Shown here in pieces: positions 51,770 to 61,705 of a stretch of 64,000 bases of DNA. The DNA lies in assembly GCA_964532595.1 (NCBI GenBank), contig CAZHIQ010000007.1:1-64000 (forward strand), in the 5' to 3' direction. The DNA is from Chryseosolibacter sp964532595 (GTDB lineage Bacteria; Bacteroidota; Bacteroidia; Cytophagales; Cyclobacteriaceae). Positions within the stretch are counted from its first letter, which is position 1. The number at the start of each line of letters is the position of its first letter. Below the pieces are notes generated by a model. It was not told the origin of the DNA. It did not search any database and saw only the letters and a list, made by a program, of their open reading frames with translations. Both the position numbers and the translations under genes were made by a program.

Positions 51770-54292
51770 TTATTTTCGCTTTTGTTTACCGGAAGATTTT
51801 TTCGACTGCTCCACCTGTCCGGAATTATCACGTAGTGACACCAGATTTGCAAAAAGTTTATAGGCTCCAGGGACTCCCTGTGGCAGCTGGCGGAAAAAGG
51901 AAAGTCCCGTATAAACGTAGTAGCCCTCGCCATATCGCGCAACGAGCAGGCTACTCTGCTTCTGATCTTCACCGGGATCGGCCATCGACAACACAGGTTG
52001 AAACGACTCATCCCACTGGGAAGGAAAATACAAGCCTCGCTCCTGGACCCAGCCGTCAAAGTCAGTCGAGGTTATCTGATTGGGGGTGGTAATCACCGGA
52101 TGCTCAGGAGCAAGGATGGTTACCGGAGCTGTCTCATCTGCTACACGATCGCGGCCCAGCGTAAGGGGGTGCGGCGCAACCTTATCAACCTCCAGTCGTT
52201 GGTTCGTATTATACTGGACGACCACCGTACCTCCTTGCCGGACGTACTCGAACAGTACCGGCATGAAGTACCTCGCCCGCGGATGGGTGTTGAGCGCCCG
52301 TACTCCCAACACTACAGCGTCGAGGCGTTGCAACGTCGCCAGCGTGATCTCATGATCGGCCAGTACCAGCACATCGTAACCCATACTCCGCAGTGCCGCC
52401 GGAATCTCATCTCCAGCGCCTTCAATATAGCCAACTACCTTTCCTTCCGTCTTCAGGTCAATACGTACCGCTTTGACTTCGGCCGGGTACAGAATGGTTT
52501 GTATCGGAAAATGATCGTAGGAAATCAGACGAAGTGATCGGTCATACTCCTTTCCCTCGATCAGGGCTTTGAGCCGGATATTTCCGGAGTGCTCCTTTGC
52601 TGATGGGTGTATGGTTACATCGACACGCGACTCGGCACCGCGGAAAGAAAGATCGAATGGCAGCGTAGCCGGCACGGCTTTCCATCCTTTGGGAACACTG
52701 ATCTCGAGACGTCCTTTCTGAGGCTGCCCGCTGGAAGACTTGACTACGACCTGAACCGTTCTGGGCTCGTTCGTACCAAATACGAGCACACTCTCCGAGA
52801 CGTTGACGACAACCGGAGGAACAATTTCAAACGGCCTCCAGCGTTCGCCTTTTACCGGATCAACCCACTTGTAGATCAGGGGACGATTGAGAGTGAGCGT
52901 CTGTCCAAGCAAACGAACCTGAATGGTTACTTCGGCTGCGGGAAGGTTTTCGGGACGCCCGATAAGAGACCGATCCTCTACCGTGAACAAACCCTCCGAG
53001 TGTTCGCTACTGAGCCAGTACGGAGAAGAATAGTTTGCTGTTGGATCGAGGGTGCCGGAACAATGAAAAGTTAACGGCCGGTTATTTTGAAGCGTTGTTG
53101 AGAAGGTCGAATCCCATTGCACCGCAGATGCGGTTACGGATCCCACAGTGACGGGTAGTGGAGAGCGATTAATTATTTCCACGGAAGTGGTCACCCGTTC
53201 ACCAGGCACACCTTGATAGTGACTCGTCGTTGCCTCGACATGTAACCCGAGGCAGTCGACTACCAGTTGCTCAACTTCCTTGAGTTTTCTTTCTTTCCAT
53301 ACGTTGTCATCCAACCCCTTTATTGCATCGCGGACAAGCAATAGCTGGGGGACCGACTTCCACGGAGCGTCAGCCTTGAAGTTGGCGATCGCTGCGTTAA
53401 CCAACGCCTGGACAGCAGCGCCACCGGGTACGCGGTTCCAGGTTGTGTCAACTCCCTCAAAAATATCACGTTGAGCACGGTCGCCTTTCTGATATTCAAG
53501 AAACTCGGGCCGATATCCGCGCAATCCTGCGCGGCCCCATCCCTGACTCTTATGCTGACTGCTACTCAACGCCGAGATTTCAGAATACGATTTACCAAGT
53601 AACGGGTTATACCCCCCAACATTGAGAGTGATTACACCGGGAGTATCTTCATTGATTGAAGTATTCCACCAACGCCCGGTATTCGTATAGAGTCGTTTTG
53701 TTTTCCAGACACCGAACTCTTCCACCTGATCAGGATAGATATCGGCGCGGGCCGCCTGATCAAATGCCTCTCCGGCAAGGATCGCCGACGCGGTGTGATG
53801 TCCATGCCCCGCACGCTCGTCAGGAGGAAACCTCGTAATAATTACATCCGGTTTGAATTGACGTATAACGTGGATAGCATCGCGCATGACAGCATCTTTA
53901 CCCCATATCCGGAACGCTTCATCGGCGGATTTCGAAAAACCGAAGTCGATTGCACGTGTGAAGTACTGTGCACCGCCGTCTATGCGCCGTGCTGCCAACA
54001 GCTCCTGCGTGCGGATAACACCAAGCCACTCCCGAATTTCGGGGCCGATAAGGTTTTGGCCTCCGTCGCCACGGGTAAGTGACAAATAAGCGGTAGTCGC
54101 CAGGCGTTCATTCGCAAGCCAGGCGATTACATTCGTATTCTCGTCGTCAGGGTGCGCTGCCATGTACAGGACAGCCCCCAGAAAGTTCAATTTTCGAAGT
54201 TTAAGTTGAATCTCCGCCGCGTCGGGCTGGGCAACGGGTTGAGACAGCGAACAAAATGGCAGAAGACATACCAGCAACAAAAACACTCTCAT
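51770..54292 (-). CDS. Large exported PIG-L-family deacetylase
   Basis: 840 residues from the ATG at 54292 (signal peptide MRVFLLLVCLLPFCSLSQ); the open frame reaches 54313. The PIG-L/LmbE zinc motif is AHPDDE (46-51), with a second part FPPDERAGHGHHTASA. This N-terminal domain of ~300 residues removes N-acetyl groups from sugars in other members. The middle carries Ig-like beta domains, and the last ~200 residues resemble a ThuA-like/GATase1 domain (VLGVRALNTHPRARYFMP). The enzyme is probably periplasmic. Immediately downstream are a 39-residue peptide and a sodium symporter, suggesting uptake of the product. Confidence 0.9.
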   Translation of the reverse strand: MRVFLLLVCLLPFCSLSQPVAQPDAAEIQLKLRKLNFLGAVLYMAAHPDDENTNVIAWLANERLATTAYLSLTRGDGGQNLIGPEIREWLGVIRTQELLAARRIDGGAQYFTRAIDFGFSKSADEAFRIWGKDAVMRDAIHVIRQFKPDVIITRFPPDERAGHGHHTASAILAGEAFDQAARADIYPDQVEEFGVWKTKRLYTNTGRWWNTSINEDTPGVITLNVGGYNPLLGKSYSEISALSSSQHKSQGWGRAGLRGYRPEFLEYQKGDRAQRDIFEGVDTTWNRVPGGAAVQALVNAAIANFKADAPWKSVPQLLLVRDAIKGLDDNVWKERKLKEVEQLVVDCLGLHVEATTSHYQGVPGERVTTSVEIINRSPLPVTVGSVTASAVQWDSTFSTTLQNNRPLTFHCSGTLDPTANYSSPYWLSSEHSEGLFTVEDRSLIGRPENLPAAEVTIQVRLLGQTLTLNRPLIYKWVDPVKGERWRPFEIVPPVVVNVSESVLVFGTNEPRTVQVVVKSSSGQPQKGRLEISVPKGWKAVPATLPFDLSFRGAESRVDVTIHPSAKEHSGNIRLKALIEGKEYDRSLRLISYDHFPIQTILYPAEVKAVRIDLKTEGKVVGYIEGAGDEIPAALRSMGYDVLVLADHEITLATLQRLDAVVLGVRALNTHPRARYFMPVLFEYVRQGGTVVVQYNTNQRLEVDKVAPHPLTLGRDRVADETAPVTILAPEHPVITTPNQITSTDFDGWVQERGLYFPSQWDESFQPVLSMADPGEDQKQSSLLVARYGEGYYVYTGLSFFRQLPQGVPGAYKLFANLVSLRDNSGQVEQSKKSSGKQKRK

Positions 54293-54383
54293 TTCAGAAA
54301 GATTTAAACACAAGTTTAAATCTTATCCTGCTTTGTTGCGCACCCATTCGTAATTTTTTACAGTCGTATGCACGATTCCTGCG

Positions 54384-54908
54384 CTAGAATCGCCCTCTTT
54401 TTTCGTCATTCACGTAAAATGATCCATCGTCATCCACGCGAAATACAATTCGCTCGACTGGACGATTGTCATTGTCGATGAGCGTGATCGTGTATTCGTA
54501 CGGTGCCACACGGTCGACCATATCCGCAATGTACCCCAGCACGAGTGAGTACGTTTCGTCAGGAGTGACCCGTCGACTACGGATGCGCCACTGCGGATGA
54601 TTGGCTGTAATACGCATGCGCATCTTTTCGCCGTTGAGCTTATGAAAAGATATTTTTAGCGTCACAAACGGTAGAACAGAGGACCCTGAAGGGGAACGTG
54701 TGCTCGAATGAATTGCCTTAGGGGCCGAAGGGCGCTCGCGAAACTCGTAGTCGAGAACGACAGAAAATTCGTCGGCAGACTTAAACGGAACGTCCTGTAA
54801 ACCGACTGCGATCAATATCAAAACTAATTGTACCACTTTCGTCTTCTTCGATATCCTCAATATAACGAAAACCCAACGTTCTTTCCCCTCAGCACAGAAC
54901 CTTTTCAC
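54384..54908 (-). CDS. Hypothetical exported protein
   Basis: Up to 174 residues; I do not recognise it. A hydrophobic stretch (VVQLVLILIAVGLQ, about 25-38) suggests a signal or anchor, but the GTG start at 54908 gives an unusually long leader, so the true start may be later. The rest is beta-rich (ITANHPQWRIRSRRVTPDETY, RIVFRVDDDGSFYVN). It lies 91 bases upstream of the PIG-L gene on the same strand and could be co-transcribed, though the gap is wide. Confidence 0.6.
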   Translation of the reverse strand: MKRFCAEGKERWVFVILRISKKTKVVQLVLILIAVGLQDVPFKSADEFSVVLDYEFRERPSAPKAIHSSTRSPSGSSVLPFVTLKISFHKLNGEKMRMRITANHPQWRIRSRRVTPDETYSLVLGYIADMVDRVAPYEYTITLIDNDNRPVERIVFRVDDDGSFYVNDEKRGRF

Positions 54909-55112
54909 TGACTCGTGATGTTGTTCTCTAGGAGACCAATCAAACCGACGAATGGTTTCCGAAAGCGATGGGATAACGAAACAATGTGCAAACGCATACG
55001 TTAATTACCCGAGCACACCTGGATCGCCGACAAACAGAAAATTATAAAATTCTGCATCCGTCGGGAATCAGCAAAGGAAACGTATTAACAAATCAGTAGA
55101 ACAAATCGTAAT

Positions 55113-55448
55113 ATGCCTATGGGATGGATTGAGGTTTATATCACCGGAAAGTCAGATTTTCGCGCAGAAGTCAGAAGAAGGCTGGAGTCATCCGGTCTGA
55201 ACTTTATGCCTGGCTATCTCGGTGGTAGCTCCGACGGCCTCGATCCCCATGATCTCTACTGGCTCGACCGGCGTACCGATTTGCGTACCTTCAAACGTGC
55301 CATAGGCAGCAAGCTCATCTGGAAACATCGACTTCGGTTCTTCACGAGTCTGGAAACCTTCATTGAGGCACAGAACAACAAGAAAGAAGATTCTGCCATG
55401 AAGGATGAATTCGTCTTACCTGAGCACTGGCAAGAGATGTTGGGCTGA
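55113..55448 (+). CDS. Hypothetical protein (111 aa)
   Basis: An ATG start with a well-defined frame; no family recognised. The N-terminal part (MGWIEVYITGKSDFRAEVRRRLESSG) suggests an alpha/beta fold, and LDPHDLYWLDRRTDLRTFKRAIG is rich in charged and aromatic residues. A hydrophilic tail ends EFVLPEHWQEMLG. No signal peptide. The stop is two bases from the end of the convergent PBP1A gene. The 200 bases upstream hold nothing recognisable. Confidence 0.6.
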   Translation: MPMGWIEVYITGKSDFRAEVRRRLESSGLNFMPGYLGGSSDGLDPHDLYWLDRRTDLRTFKRAIGSKLIWKHRLRFFTSLETFIEAQNNKKEDSAMKDEFVLPEHWQEMLG

Positions 55449-55450
55449 TC

Positions 55451-57766
55451 TCATTCGCGTTCGCCCTGAACTCCGCGAAAGCGCCGGGCCTTCGTCTTCT
55501 TTTTCTTCTTGTTAAAGAGTCTTTCGAAGAAATTCAACCCGGACTTGTGTGTCTTGCAGTCGAGTGCTTCCGCGAGTTCTGCAGGGAGCGGCTCAAAGCG
55601 AGCTTCGGAGACGTGCCGCAACGTCTTGTCTTTATTGACACGCTGAAGAAAGTAGGCGGTAATGGGAAGGGCTGTGGCTGCACCCTGCCCCAGTGCTGTG
55701 CTGCGAAAATGAAGAGCGGGCTCATCGGCACCCACCCAGGTTCCGATAACCAGTCGGGGCGTTATCGCCATAAACCATCCGTCGACATTCAATTGGGTTG
55801 TCCCCGTCTTTCCCGCGACATCATTGGTGATCCCATATCGGCTGCGAAGAGACGATCCAGTACCCTGGCTGACGACCGAGCGCAGCATATGAATCATCAT
55901 CTGCGCGCTCTCTGCCGACACTGCCTCGGCCGGATCCGAGTCATCGAATCGCTGCAATACATTACCGCGACGATCGGTAATCGCCAGAAGGTATTTTGGC
56001 TCAACATATTTTCCTTTGTTCGCCAGCGTTCCGTAAGCCCCAACCATTTCCATCATCGAGATAGAGGGTGTCCCGAGGGCTAGCGACGGTACTTCAGGCA
56101 GATTGCTCGTGATACCCATCTTCCGCGCTGTGACAATAGCATCGCGAATACCGGTTTTTTCCAGTAGACGCACCGATACGGTATTCACCGATCCTGAAAG
56201 CCCCCCTTCCATCGAGTACTTTTTGTCATAGGTTTCCTCGTCCGTGTTCTGAGGCGTCCACGCGTCATCAACATTTGTGTATTCTGTTTTCCTTGCCGAG
56301 ATGTACGTACAAGGCCCAATCCCTTCCTCCAGCGCAGCCGTGTAGAGCAACGGCTTGATGGTTGACCCTACCTGACGCCGCGTCTCTGGCCGGACATGGT
56401 CATATTGAAAAAACCGATAATCGATGCCCCCTACCCAGGCGCGAATAGCACCACTCCCCGGCTCCATGGCAAGCACACCCGCCTGCAGGAATTGAATGTG
56501 ATGCTTAACGGAATCGTAAAAACTCATCTCCGTCTTCTTGATACCCTCCCAGGTAAATATTCTGGTTTCCACCGGTTTTCTTAGTTCCTTCAATACCTGC
56601 TCCTCCGGCATCCCCGACTCTCGCATTGCGCGATACTGTGGCAGTTGACGCAACCTCCGCATCACGACTTCTTCCAGCTTGCGCTGATCCAATTGTCCGG
56701 CGAACCGCTCCTGAAGCTGCGCCATATGCTGCTGCATCGCTGCCTCGGCATAAGCCTGCAGACGTGAATCTATAGTCGTGTATATCTTCAATCCATCGGT
56801 GTAAAGGTTATACGGAGTTCCATCGGGCTTCCGACTATCACTACACCACGTGAGCAGCTGCCTTTTCAAATAGGCGCGAAAATACGGAGCAAGCCCTGAA
56901 TTGTGAGTCACATTGTTGTAATTCAGCGCCAGTGGTTTTGCCTGAAGCTGTTGCTTTTCCCCGGAGGAAATGAACCCATACTTCTCCATCTGGGCGATGA
57001 CCAGGTTTCTTCGATCACGGGCGCGTTCAGGAAAAAGGCGCGGATTGTAAAGATGCGTCGCCTTTAACATGCCAACCAACATCGCCGATTGGTCGGGCGT
57101 CAGATCCGCAACCGAAGTCGAGTAAAAGCGATCAGCTGCCGTTTTTACTCCATACGTATTATCTGCGAATGGAATAGTGTTCAGGTAAAGGACAAGAATT
57201 TCATCCTTCGAATACATTCGCTCGAGACGTCGTGCAATGATCATTTCCCGAACTTTGTTTATTGGCAGAGACAGAAACCGATACGACTTCCTCGGGAACA
57301 GGTTCTTGGCCAACTGCTGGGTGATCGTACTTCCGCCTCCCGAAGACTCCTTTTGCAGGAGAAGCGTTTTTACCGCGACCCGAGCCAGACTGCGCACATC
57401 AATTCCACTATGCTCAAGAAACCGGACATCTTCCGTTGCAATAAGCGCGTCGCGCAACGATTGCGGAATTTCGTCAGCGAGCACAGGGGTCCTGTCCTGA
57501 ATAAAAAAACGCCCTAGGAGAACGCTATCGGCGCTATACACCTCACTTGCGACCGGATGCTGAATCTCACTCATCTGATCTTCATCCGGAAGTGCCCCAA
57601 AGAACCCCGACCAGACGAGAAACACAAAAAACGAAATCGCGAAGATTCCCAGACCAAAACCGATCAGCACAATGGAGGCGGCGGTCTTCCAAAATCCGCG
57701 TCGCCGATAAAAGTTTGTCAGAAATGTCGTACTACGTTCGAACAGCCCCGAGGTCTTCTTACTCAT
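55451..57766 (-). CDS. Class A penicillin-binding protein (PBP1A-type), second copy
   Basis: 771 residues from the ATG at 57766; a TTG two codons upstream is not needed. It has a membrane anchor (about 28-52), a glycosyltransferase-51 domain with catalytic Glu near residue 112 (ATEDVRFLEHSG), GGGSTITQQLAKNLFPR, then a transpeptidase domain with GSTIKPLLY (SxxK), SVN and KTGTT. All are intact. The C terminus is highly basic (KKKKKTKARRFRG). It is a clear paralogue of the copy at 2609-5059, with the same VASEVYSADSVLLGR segment. The two may be used at different growth phases or in division versus elongation. Confidence 0.95.
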   Translation of the reverse strand: MSKKTSGLFERSTTFLTNFYRRRGFWKTAASIVLIGFGLGIFAISFFVFLVWSGFFGALPDEDQMSEIQHPVASEVYSADSVLLGRFFIQDRTPVLADEIPQSLRDALIATEDVRFLEHSGIDVRSLARVAVKTLLLQKESSGGGSTITQQLAKNLFPRKSYRFLSLPINKVREMIIARRLERMYSKDEILVLYLNTIPFADNTYGVKTAADRFYSTSVADLTPDQSAMLVGMLKATHLYNPRLFPERARDRRNLVIAQMEKYGFISSGEKQQLQAKPLALNYNNVTHNSGLAPYFRAYLKRQLLTWCSDSRKPDGTPYNLYTDGLKIYTTIDSRLQAYAEAAMQQHMAQLQERFAGQLDQRKLEEVVMRRLRQLPQYRAMRESGMPEEQVLKELRKPVETRIFTWEGIKKTEMSFYDSVKHHIQFLQAGVLAMEPGSGAIRAWVGGIDYRFFQYDHVRPETRRQVGSTIKPLLYTAALEEGIGPCTYISARKTEYTNVDDAWTPQNTDEETYDKKYSMEGGLSGSVNTVSVRLLEKTGIRDAIVTARKMGITSNLPEVPSLALGTPSISMMEMVGAYGTLANKGKYVEPKYLLAITDRRGNVLQRFDDSDPAEAVSAESAQMMIHMLRSVVSQGTGSSLRSRYGITNDVAGKTGTTQLNVDGWFMAITPRLVIGTWVGADEPALHFRSTALGQGAATALPITAYFLQRVNKDKTLRHVSEARFEPLPAELAEALDCKTHKSGLNFFERLFNKKKKKTKARRFRGVQGERE

Positions 57767-57880
57767 AGTCAATAAAAAAATAAAAATAATATTCCGTACG
57801 ACGAAAACTTTCTCCGTTACCGTTACGTGTTGGATATTACCCTTCGAAACGGCTTATGTCTCCTTGAAACGCCGCCAGCC

Positions 57881-58630
57881 ATGTACACATTGTATGAAAA
57901 AAAGATGATCGCTGAACTGAACGTCTGGAAAAGACGGATGCAGCGAGACCCCTCGCTCAGCAACATGCTGACGATGCGCCTCCAAAACCGCATAAACAAT
58001 ATCATCCCCGAGAGGGTCCATCAGGCCTTCACCTTAGCCGTCAAGCAGATGACCCGCGGGGTTTTATTCGGGGCGGGTTTCATTACCGGCACGCCCAAAG
58101 TGATCGACACAATGGAAGGCCGGGAAGCGGCTGTACGCGATTGTATTACCGTCTACCGCAACACGGCGGCCGCGGAAGGAGCTATAACCGGAGCTGGAGG
58201 CATCTTGTTGGGGCTCGCCGACTTTCCGCTTTGGTTGTCTCTAAAAATGAAGATGCTCTTTGAAATAGCCGCATTGTATGGGCATGACACCTCAAAGCTG
58301 CACGAACGTATCTACCTTCTGCACATCTTCGAACTTTGCTTCTCTAGCGCCGATCACAGAAAAAAAGTCTACGCCCTCCTCTCCCGCTGGCAAGAGCATC
58401 GCGAAGCACTTCCTGAGGAGATTCACGATTTTGATTGGCGGACATTTCAGCGGGAGTATCGCGATTACCTGGATGTGGCGAAGCTCTTGCAACTGATACC
58501 CGGAATAGGCGCACCCGTAGGCGCAATCGTCAATCATCGTCTTACAACCAAATTGGGTAAGACGGCCATGAACGCTTATCGCCTCCGATGGATCTCCGAA
58601 CTGAACAACCGGAAGAGAATCACCCCTTAG
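57881..58630 (+). CDS. EcsC-family protein
   Basis: 249 residues from the ATG at 57881; a GTG at 57827 would add 18 residues of non-family sequence. The EcsC pattern is clear: ELNVWKRRMQRDPS, the GAITGAGGILLGLADFPLWLSLKMKML core and IPGIGAPVGAIVNHRL. Membrane association by amphipathic and Gly-rich helices is likely. EcsC is named from the Bacillus ecs operon; function remains unclear. It is divergent from the second PBP1A gene and overlaps the PRC-barrel gene end by four bases. Confidence 0.87.
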   Translation: MYTLYEKKMIAELNVWKRRMQRDPSLSNMLTMRLQNRINNIIPERVHQAFTLAVKQMTRGVLFGAGFITGTPKVIDTMEGREAAVRDCITVYRNTAAAEGAITGAGGILLGLADFPLWLSLKMKMLFEIAALYGHDTSKLHERIYLLHIFELCFSSADHRKKVYALLSRWQEHREALPEEIHDFDWRTFQREYRDYLDVAKLLQLIPGIGAPVGAIVNHRLTTKLGKTAMNAYRLRWISELNNRKRITP

Positions 58631-59046
58631 GGCATTGCGGCTGTTCCCCAGTATGAATCTACGTCGCCATAATAGGTATGATCGTTGGTGTCCGGCCAGT
58701 GATTCTTATCAAAACCCGGCGACATCCTCAGGTAATCCTTGTCCCGATCAACGATAAAAACTTTGCGATCCGGTTGTACGCGCAGTTCGTTAAAAGGAAT
58801 GGCAAACAACTTACCTCCTATCCCCAGAAACGAACCGTATTCAATAACCGCATACTCGACGCGTCCCGTATGTATGTTGATCATCAGATTATCGATCGTT
58901 CCCAGATCCTCTCCTTCCGGGTTTTCTACCTTATCTCCGATGATGGATGTGGCTGTCAACCGCTCAAGCGGACGGTTCGCATCAGGCCCTTCACGGTTCA
59001 TACCGGTCTGATTATCGGCCTCATATGTTTTTTCTGAGATACTCAT
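58627..59046 (-). CDS. PRC-barrel domain protein
   Basis: 139 residues with a PRC-barrel beta domain in the centre (LTATSIIGDKVENPEGEDLGTIDNLMINIHTGRVEYAVI). The usual second barrel half is shorter here. PRC barrels occur in the photosynthetic reaction-centre H subunit, in RimM and in many small stress proteins. The flanks are polar and disordered-looking. It overlaps the EcsC stop and is divergent from the ABC exporter. Function unknown; general stress is a guess from family context. Confidence 0.88.
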   Translation of the reverse strand: MSISEKTYEADNQTGMNREGPDANRPLERLTATSIIGDKVENPEGEDLGTIDNLMINIHTGRVEYAVIEYGSFLGIGGKLFAIPFNELRVQPDRKVFIVDRDKDYLRMSPGFDKNHWPDTNDHTYYGDVDSYWGTAAMP

Positions 59047-59207
59047 AGTCTTTGATTTTTTTGAGTTTTCTCCACATCTGTCAAAAAAACCATTCCGGTA
59101 ATTCGCCGGTATTCTTTCAGATTCCCCTTAATTTTGTCGAAACGGCCACAATAAATATCTGTCCGGGCCGACTACTAATTATCTTGCCCCGCCACTCTAA
59201 GCATAGC

Positions 59208-60959
59208 ATGAAGAACAGCAATAAGAAGAAGAATAAGATTACCATTGCTCACGTATTCAAGACCATAGTCTGGCCGCGTCGAAAAATTGTAGCGGTCGGG
59301 TTAGTCCTCATTGTCATAAGCAGGCTGGCCGGACTTGTTCTGCCGGGAGCTACCAAATACCTGATGGACGATGTAATCGTCAATCGTGACATGGAAATGC
59401 TCAAGTATCTACTTGCTGCAGTTGCAGCTGCTGTAACCGTTCAGGCTGCCACCTCTTTCCTGCTTACCCGCATCCTCAGTGTTGAAGCGCAGCGACTGAT
59501 TTCGATACTTCGCGCGCAGGTTCAGCAGAAAATCCTCCGACTTCCTGTCCGGTTCTTTGACAACGCCAAATCGGGTGAACTGGTATCGCGTATCATGACC
59601 GACGTGGAGGGCGTGCGCAACCTGGTCGGTACTGGATTGGTGCAGCTCGTCGGTGGTCTCCTTACCGCTGTTATATCCCTTGTTCTGCTTATTCGCATCA
59701 GTCCGATGATGACGTTGTATGTCCTGGTACCGGTGAGTGTTTTTGGGTTTATATCAACACGCGCATTCGGATACATCCGGCCCATTTTCCGCGAACGCGG
59801 CAAGATCAACGCGGAAGTAACCGGTAGGCTCACGGAAACGTTGAACGGCATCCGTGTCATCAAGGGGTTCAATGCTGAACATCAGGAAATCACAACATTC
59901 GAACGCGGGGTTGAACGCTTGTTTCTGAATGTGAAGAAAAGTCTTACGTCAACAAGTCTGGTAACAAGTTCGGCGACATTCCTTCTCGGGCTGGCCAGTA
60001 CGGGCATCATGGGAATAGGAAGCTACATGATCATGCACGGCGACCTCACTTACGGAGACTTTCTTTCGTTTACCCTCTATCTGGGCTTCATGATCGCTCC
60101 TATCGTACAGATGAGCAATATCGGGAGTCAACTCACCGAGGCTTTCGCGGGGCTGGACAGAACAGAGGAAATCATGAACCTCCCTCCGGAAGAGGACTCT
60201 TCCGTTCGAACTATTTCCGTCAGTGAACTCAAAGGTCACATTCAGTTCGACAAGGTATCGTTTGCTTATGAGCCAGGTAAAGACGTTCTTCATCAGATCA
60301 GCTTTGACGCCCCGCCGGGTACCGTTACCGCGCTGGTAGGAACATCGGGATCGGGAAAATCCACAATTGCCGGTCTGGTAGCAACCTACCTTACCCCCAC
60401 AGAAGGAACGATCACCGTTGATGGCATCAATCTCTCCATGGTTAAACTGGACAGTTACCGAAGTCAACTCGGCGTTGTACTGCAAGATGACTTCCTTTTC
60501 GAAGGAACCATTAGGGAGAACATCCTCTTTCCCAGGCCCGATGCGTCCGAAGAAGACTTGCAACAAGCAGTCCGCGCAGCGTACGTTGACGAGTTCTCGA
60601 ATCGATTTGAAAAAGGCCTGGAGACCGTGATCGGCGAACGTGGAGTCAAGTTATCAGGAGGACAACGGCAGCGCATTGCCATTGCCCGGGCCGTACTGGC
60701 CGACCCACGCATTCTCATTCTTGACGAAGCCACCTCCAACCTCGATACGGAAAGCGAGGCCTATATACAAGACAGCTTGCACAAACTCATGAAAGGGCGA
60801 ACAACTTTCGTGATCGCCCACCGGCTCAGCACGATCCGCCAGGCTGATCAAATACTGGTGATTGAACAAGGTAACATTGTCGAACGTGGAACTCACGAAG
60901 AACTTATTGCCCGACATGGGCGCTACTTCGATCTCTATACTTACCAGGCCCGAATCTGA
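59208..60959 (+). CDS. ABC exporter (MsbA/lipid A-type, fused membrane and ATPase domains)
   Basis: 583 residues. Six membrane helices (roughly 25-320) are followed by one ATPase domain with Walker A GTSGSGKS (378-385), signature LSGGQRQR and Walker B ILILDEAT. It works as a homodimer. MsbA-like exporters flip lipid A core or expel drugs. The start is the ATG at 59208 (MKNSNKKKNK); the long frame upstream to 59052 has no homology. It is divergent from the PRC-barrel gene. The substrate is not known. Confidence 0.93.
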   Translation: MKNSNKKKNKITIAHVFKTIVWPRRKIVAVGLVLIVISRLAGLVLPGATKYLMDDVIVNRDMEMLKYLLAAVAAAVTVQAATSFLLTRILSVEAQRLISILRAQVQQKILRLPVRFFDNAKSGELVSRIMTDVEGVRNLVGTGLVQLVGGLLTAVISLVLLIRISPMMTLYVLVPVSVFGFISTRAFGYIRPIFRERGKINAEVTGRLTETLNGIRVIKGFNAEHQEITTFERGVERLFLNVKKSLTSTSLVTSSATFLLGLASTGIMGIGSYMIMHGDLTYGDFLSFTLYLGFMIAPIVQMSNIGSQLTEAFAGLDRTEEIMNLPPEEDSSVRTISVSELKGHIQFDKVSFAYEPGKDVLHQISFDAPPGTVTALVGTSGSGKSTIAGLVATYLTPTEGTITVDGINLSMVKLDSYRSQLGVVLQDDFLFEGTIRENILFPRPDASEEDLQQAVRAAYVDEFSNRFEKGLETVIGERGVKLSGGQRQRIAIARAVLADPRILILDEATSNLDTESEAYIQDSLHKLMKGRTTFVIAHRLSTIRQADQILVIEQGNIVERGTHEELIARHGRYFDLYTYQARI

Positions 60960-60970
60960 CAGGGGCGCTA

Positions 60971-61705
60971 TCAGCGCGTTCTCCGACTATCATGAGTAGG
61001 TGATTCCAGTACACCCTTGAGGTCCTGTATATCCTCACGAATCATCTTCTCCGTCATAGGACTGAACAGTCGGGCTGCCACGCCACCCAGGTCGCCGGCC
61101 GGAACCCGGTAAGTCATCTGAACCCGAACGTCAGTACCTGTGGGAGTTTCTACGAACCTAACCTGACCAGCATTGTCGACAGTCGAACCCGGTAATGAGC
61201 GCCAGGATATGAACTGGTTCTCCTGATCCTCTACGATTTCAGCTTCCCATGTCAAGGCACCAATGCCTCCGGGCCCCCTGGCCGTCCATCGCGAGCGATT
61301 CTGATCAATCTGCTCGACCTTTTCGAGATGTCGCATGATCCGCGGCAAGTTTTCAAGTCGCCGCCAAAAAGTGTATACCTCAGCCGCCGGTCTGTTCAAC
61401 TCGACATTCGTGCGAATATCCACCGGGGCGGCCGATTTTCGTGCAGTATTTCTACCTAGAGCCTGATTTACGAAGCAGTATCCGCTTACACCGCGCAGGA
61501 GAAGAATCCCTCCGCCGAGAAGCATGCCCACCCCCGACGCGCTACCGGCATTTCGAAGACCGGCTATAGTAAGGGCAACCCCTCCTATCGTCGACAGGAG
61601 CCTTTCCCCTTCGCCAACATTTACAGCGCTGCTTCCGGTCGCGGGCGCGAGCGCACTAGCTTCACCACTCGCGATTGCACTGGTTACTGATCTTTCCGTG
61701 TCCAT
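60971..61705 (-). CDS. SRPBCC (polyketide cyclase/dehydrase) protein with small membrane domain
   Basis: 244 residues from the ATG at 61705; the frame extends to 61849. The N-terminal part has a DUF2892/YgaP-type membrane pair (LLSTIGGVALTIAGLRNAGSASGV). The second half is an SRPBCC lipid-binding fold (VELNRPAAEVYTFWRRLENLPRIMRHL, then strands to ADLGG-like). Fusions of this kind are known in several bacteria, with unknown ligand. It lies just downstream of the convergent ABC exporter and 150 bases from the 54-residue lipoprotein gene on its own strand. Confidence 0.85.
   Translation of the reverse strand: MDTERSVTSAIASGEASALAPATGSSAVNVGEGERLLSTIGGVALTIAGLRNAGSASGVGMLLGGGILLLRGVSGYCFVNQALGRNTARKSAAPVDIRTNVELNRPAAEVYTFWRRLENLPRIMRHLEKVEQIDQNRSRWTARGPGGIGALTWEAEIVEDQENQFISWRSLPGSTVDNAGQVRFVETPTGTDVRVQMTYRVPAGDLGGVAARLFSPMTEKMIREDIQDLKGVLESPTHDSRRTR

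Noticed and set aside
51754..52059. N-terminal extension of the 39-residue peptide
   Set aside because: It overlaps the PIG-L gene in another frame and has no credible start or homology.
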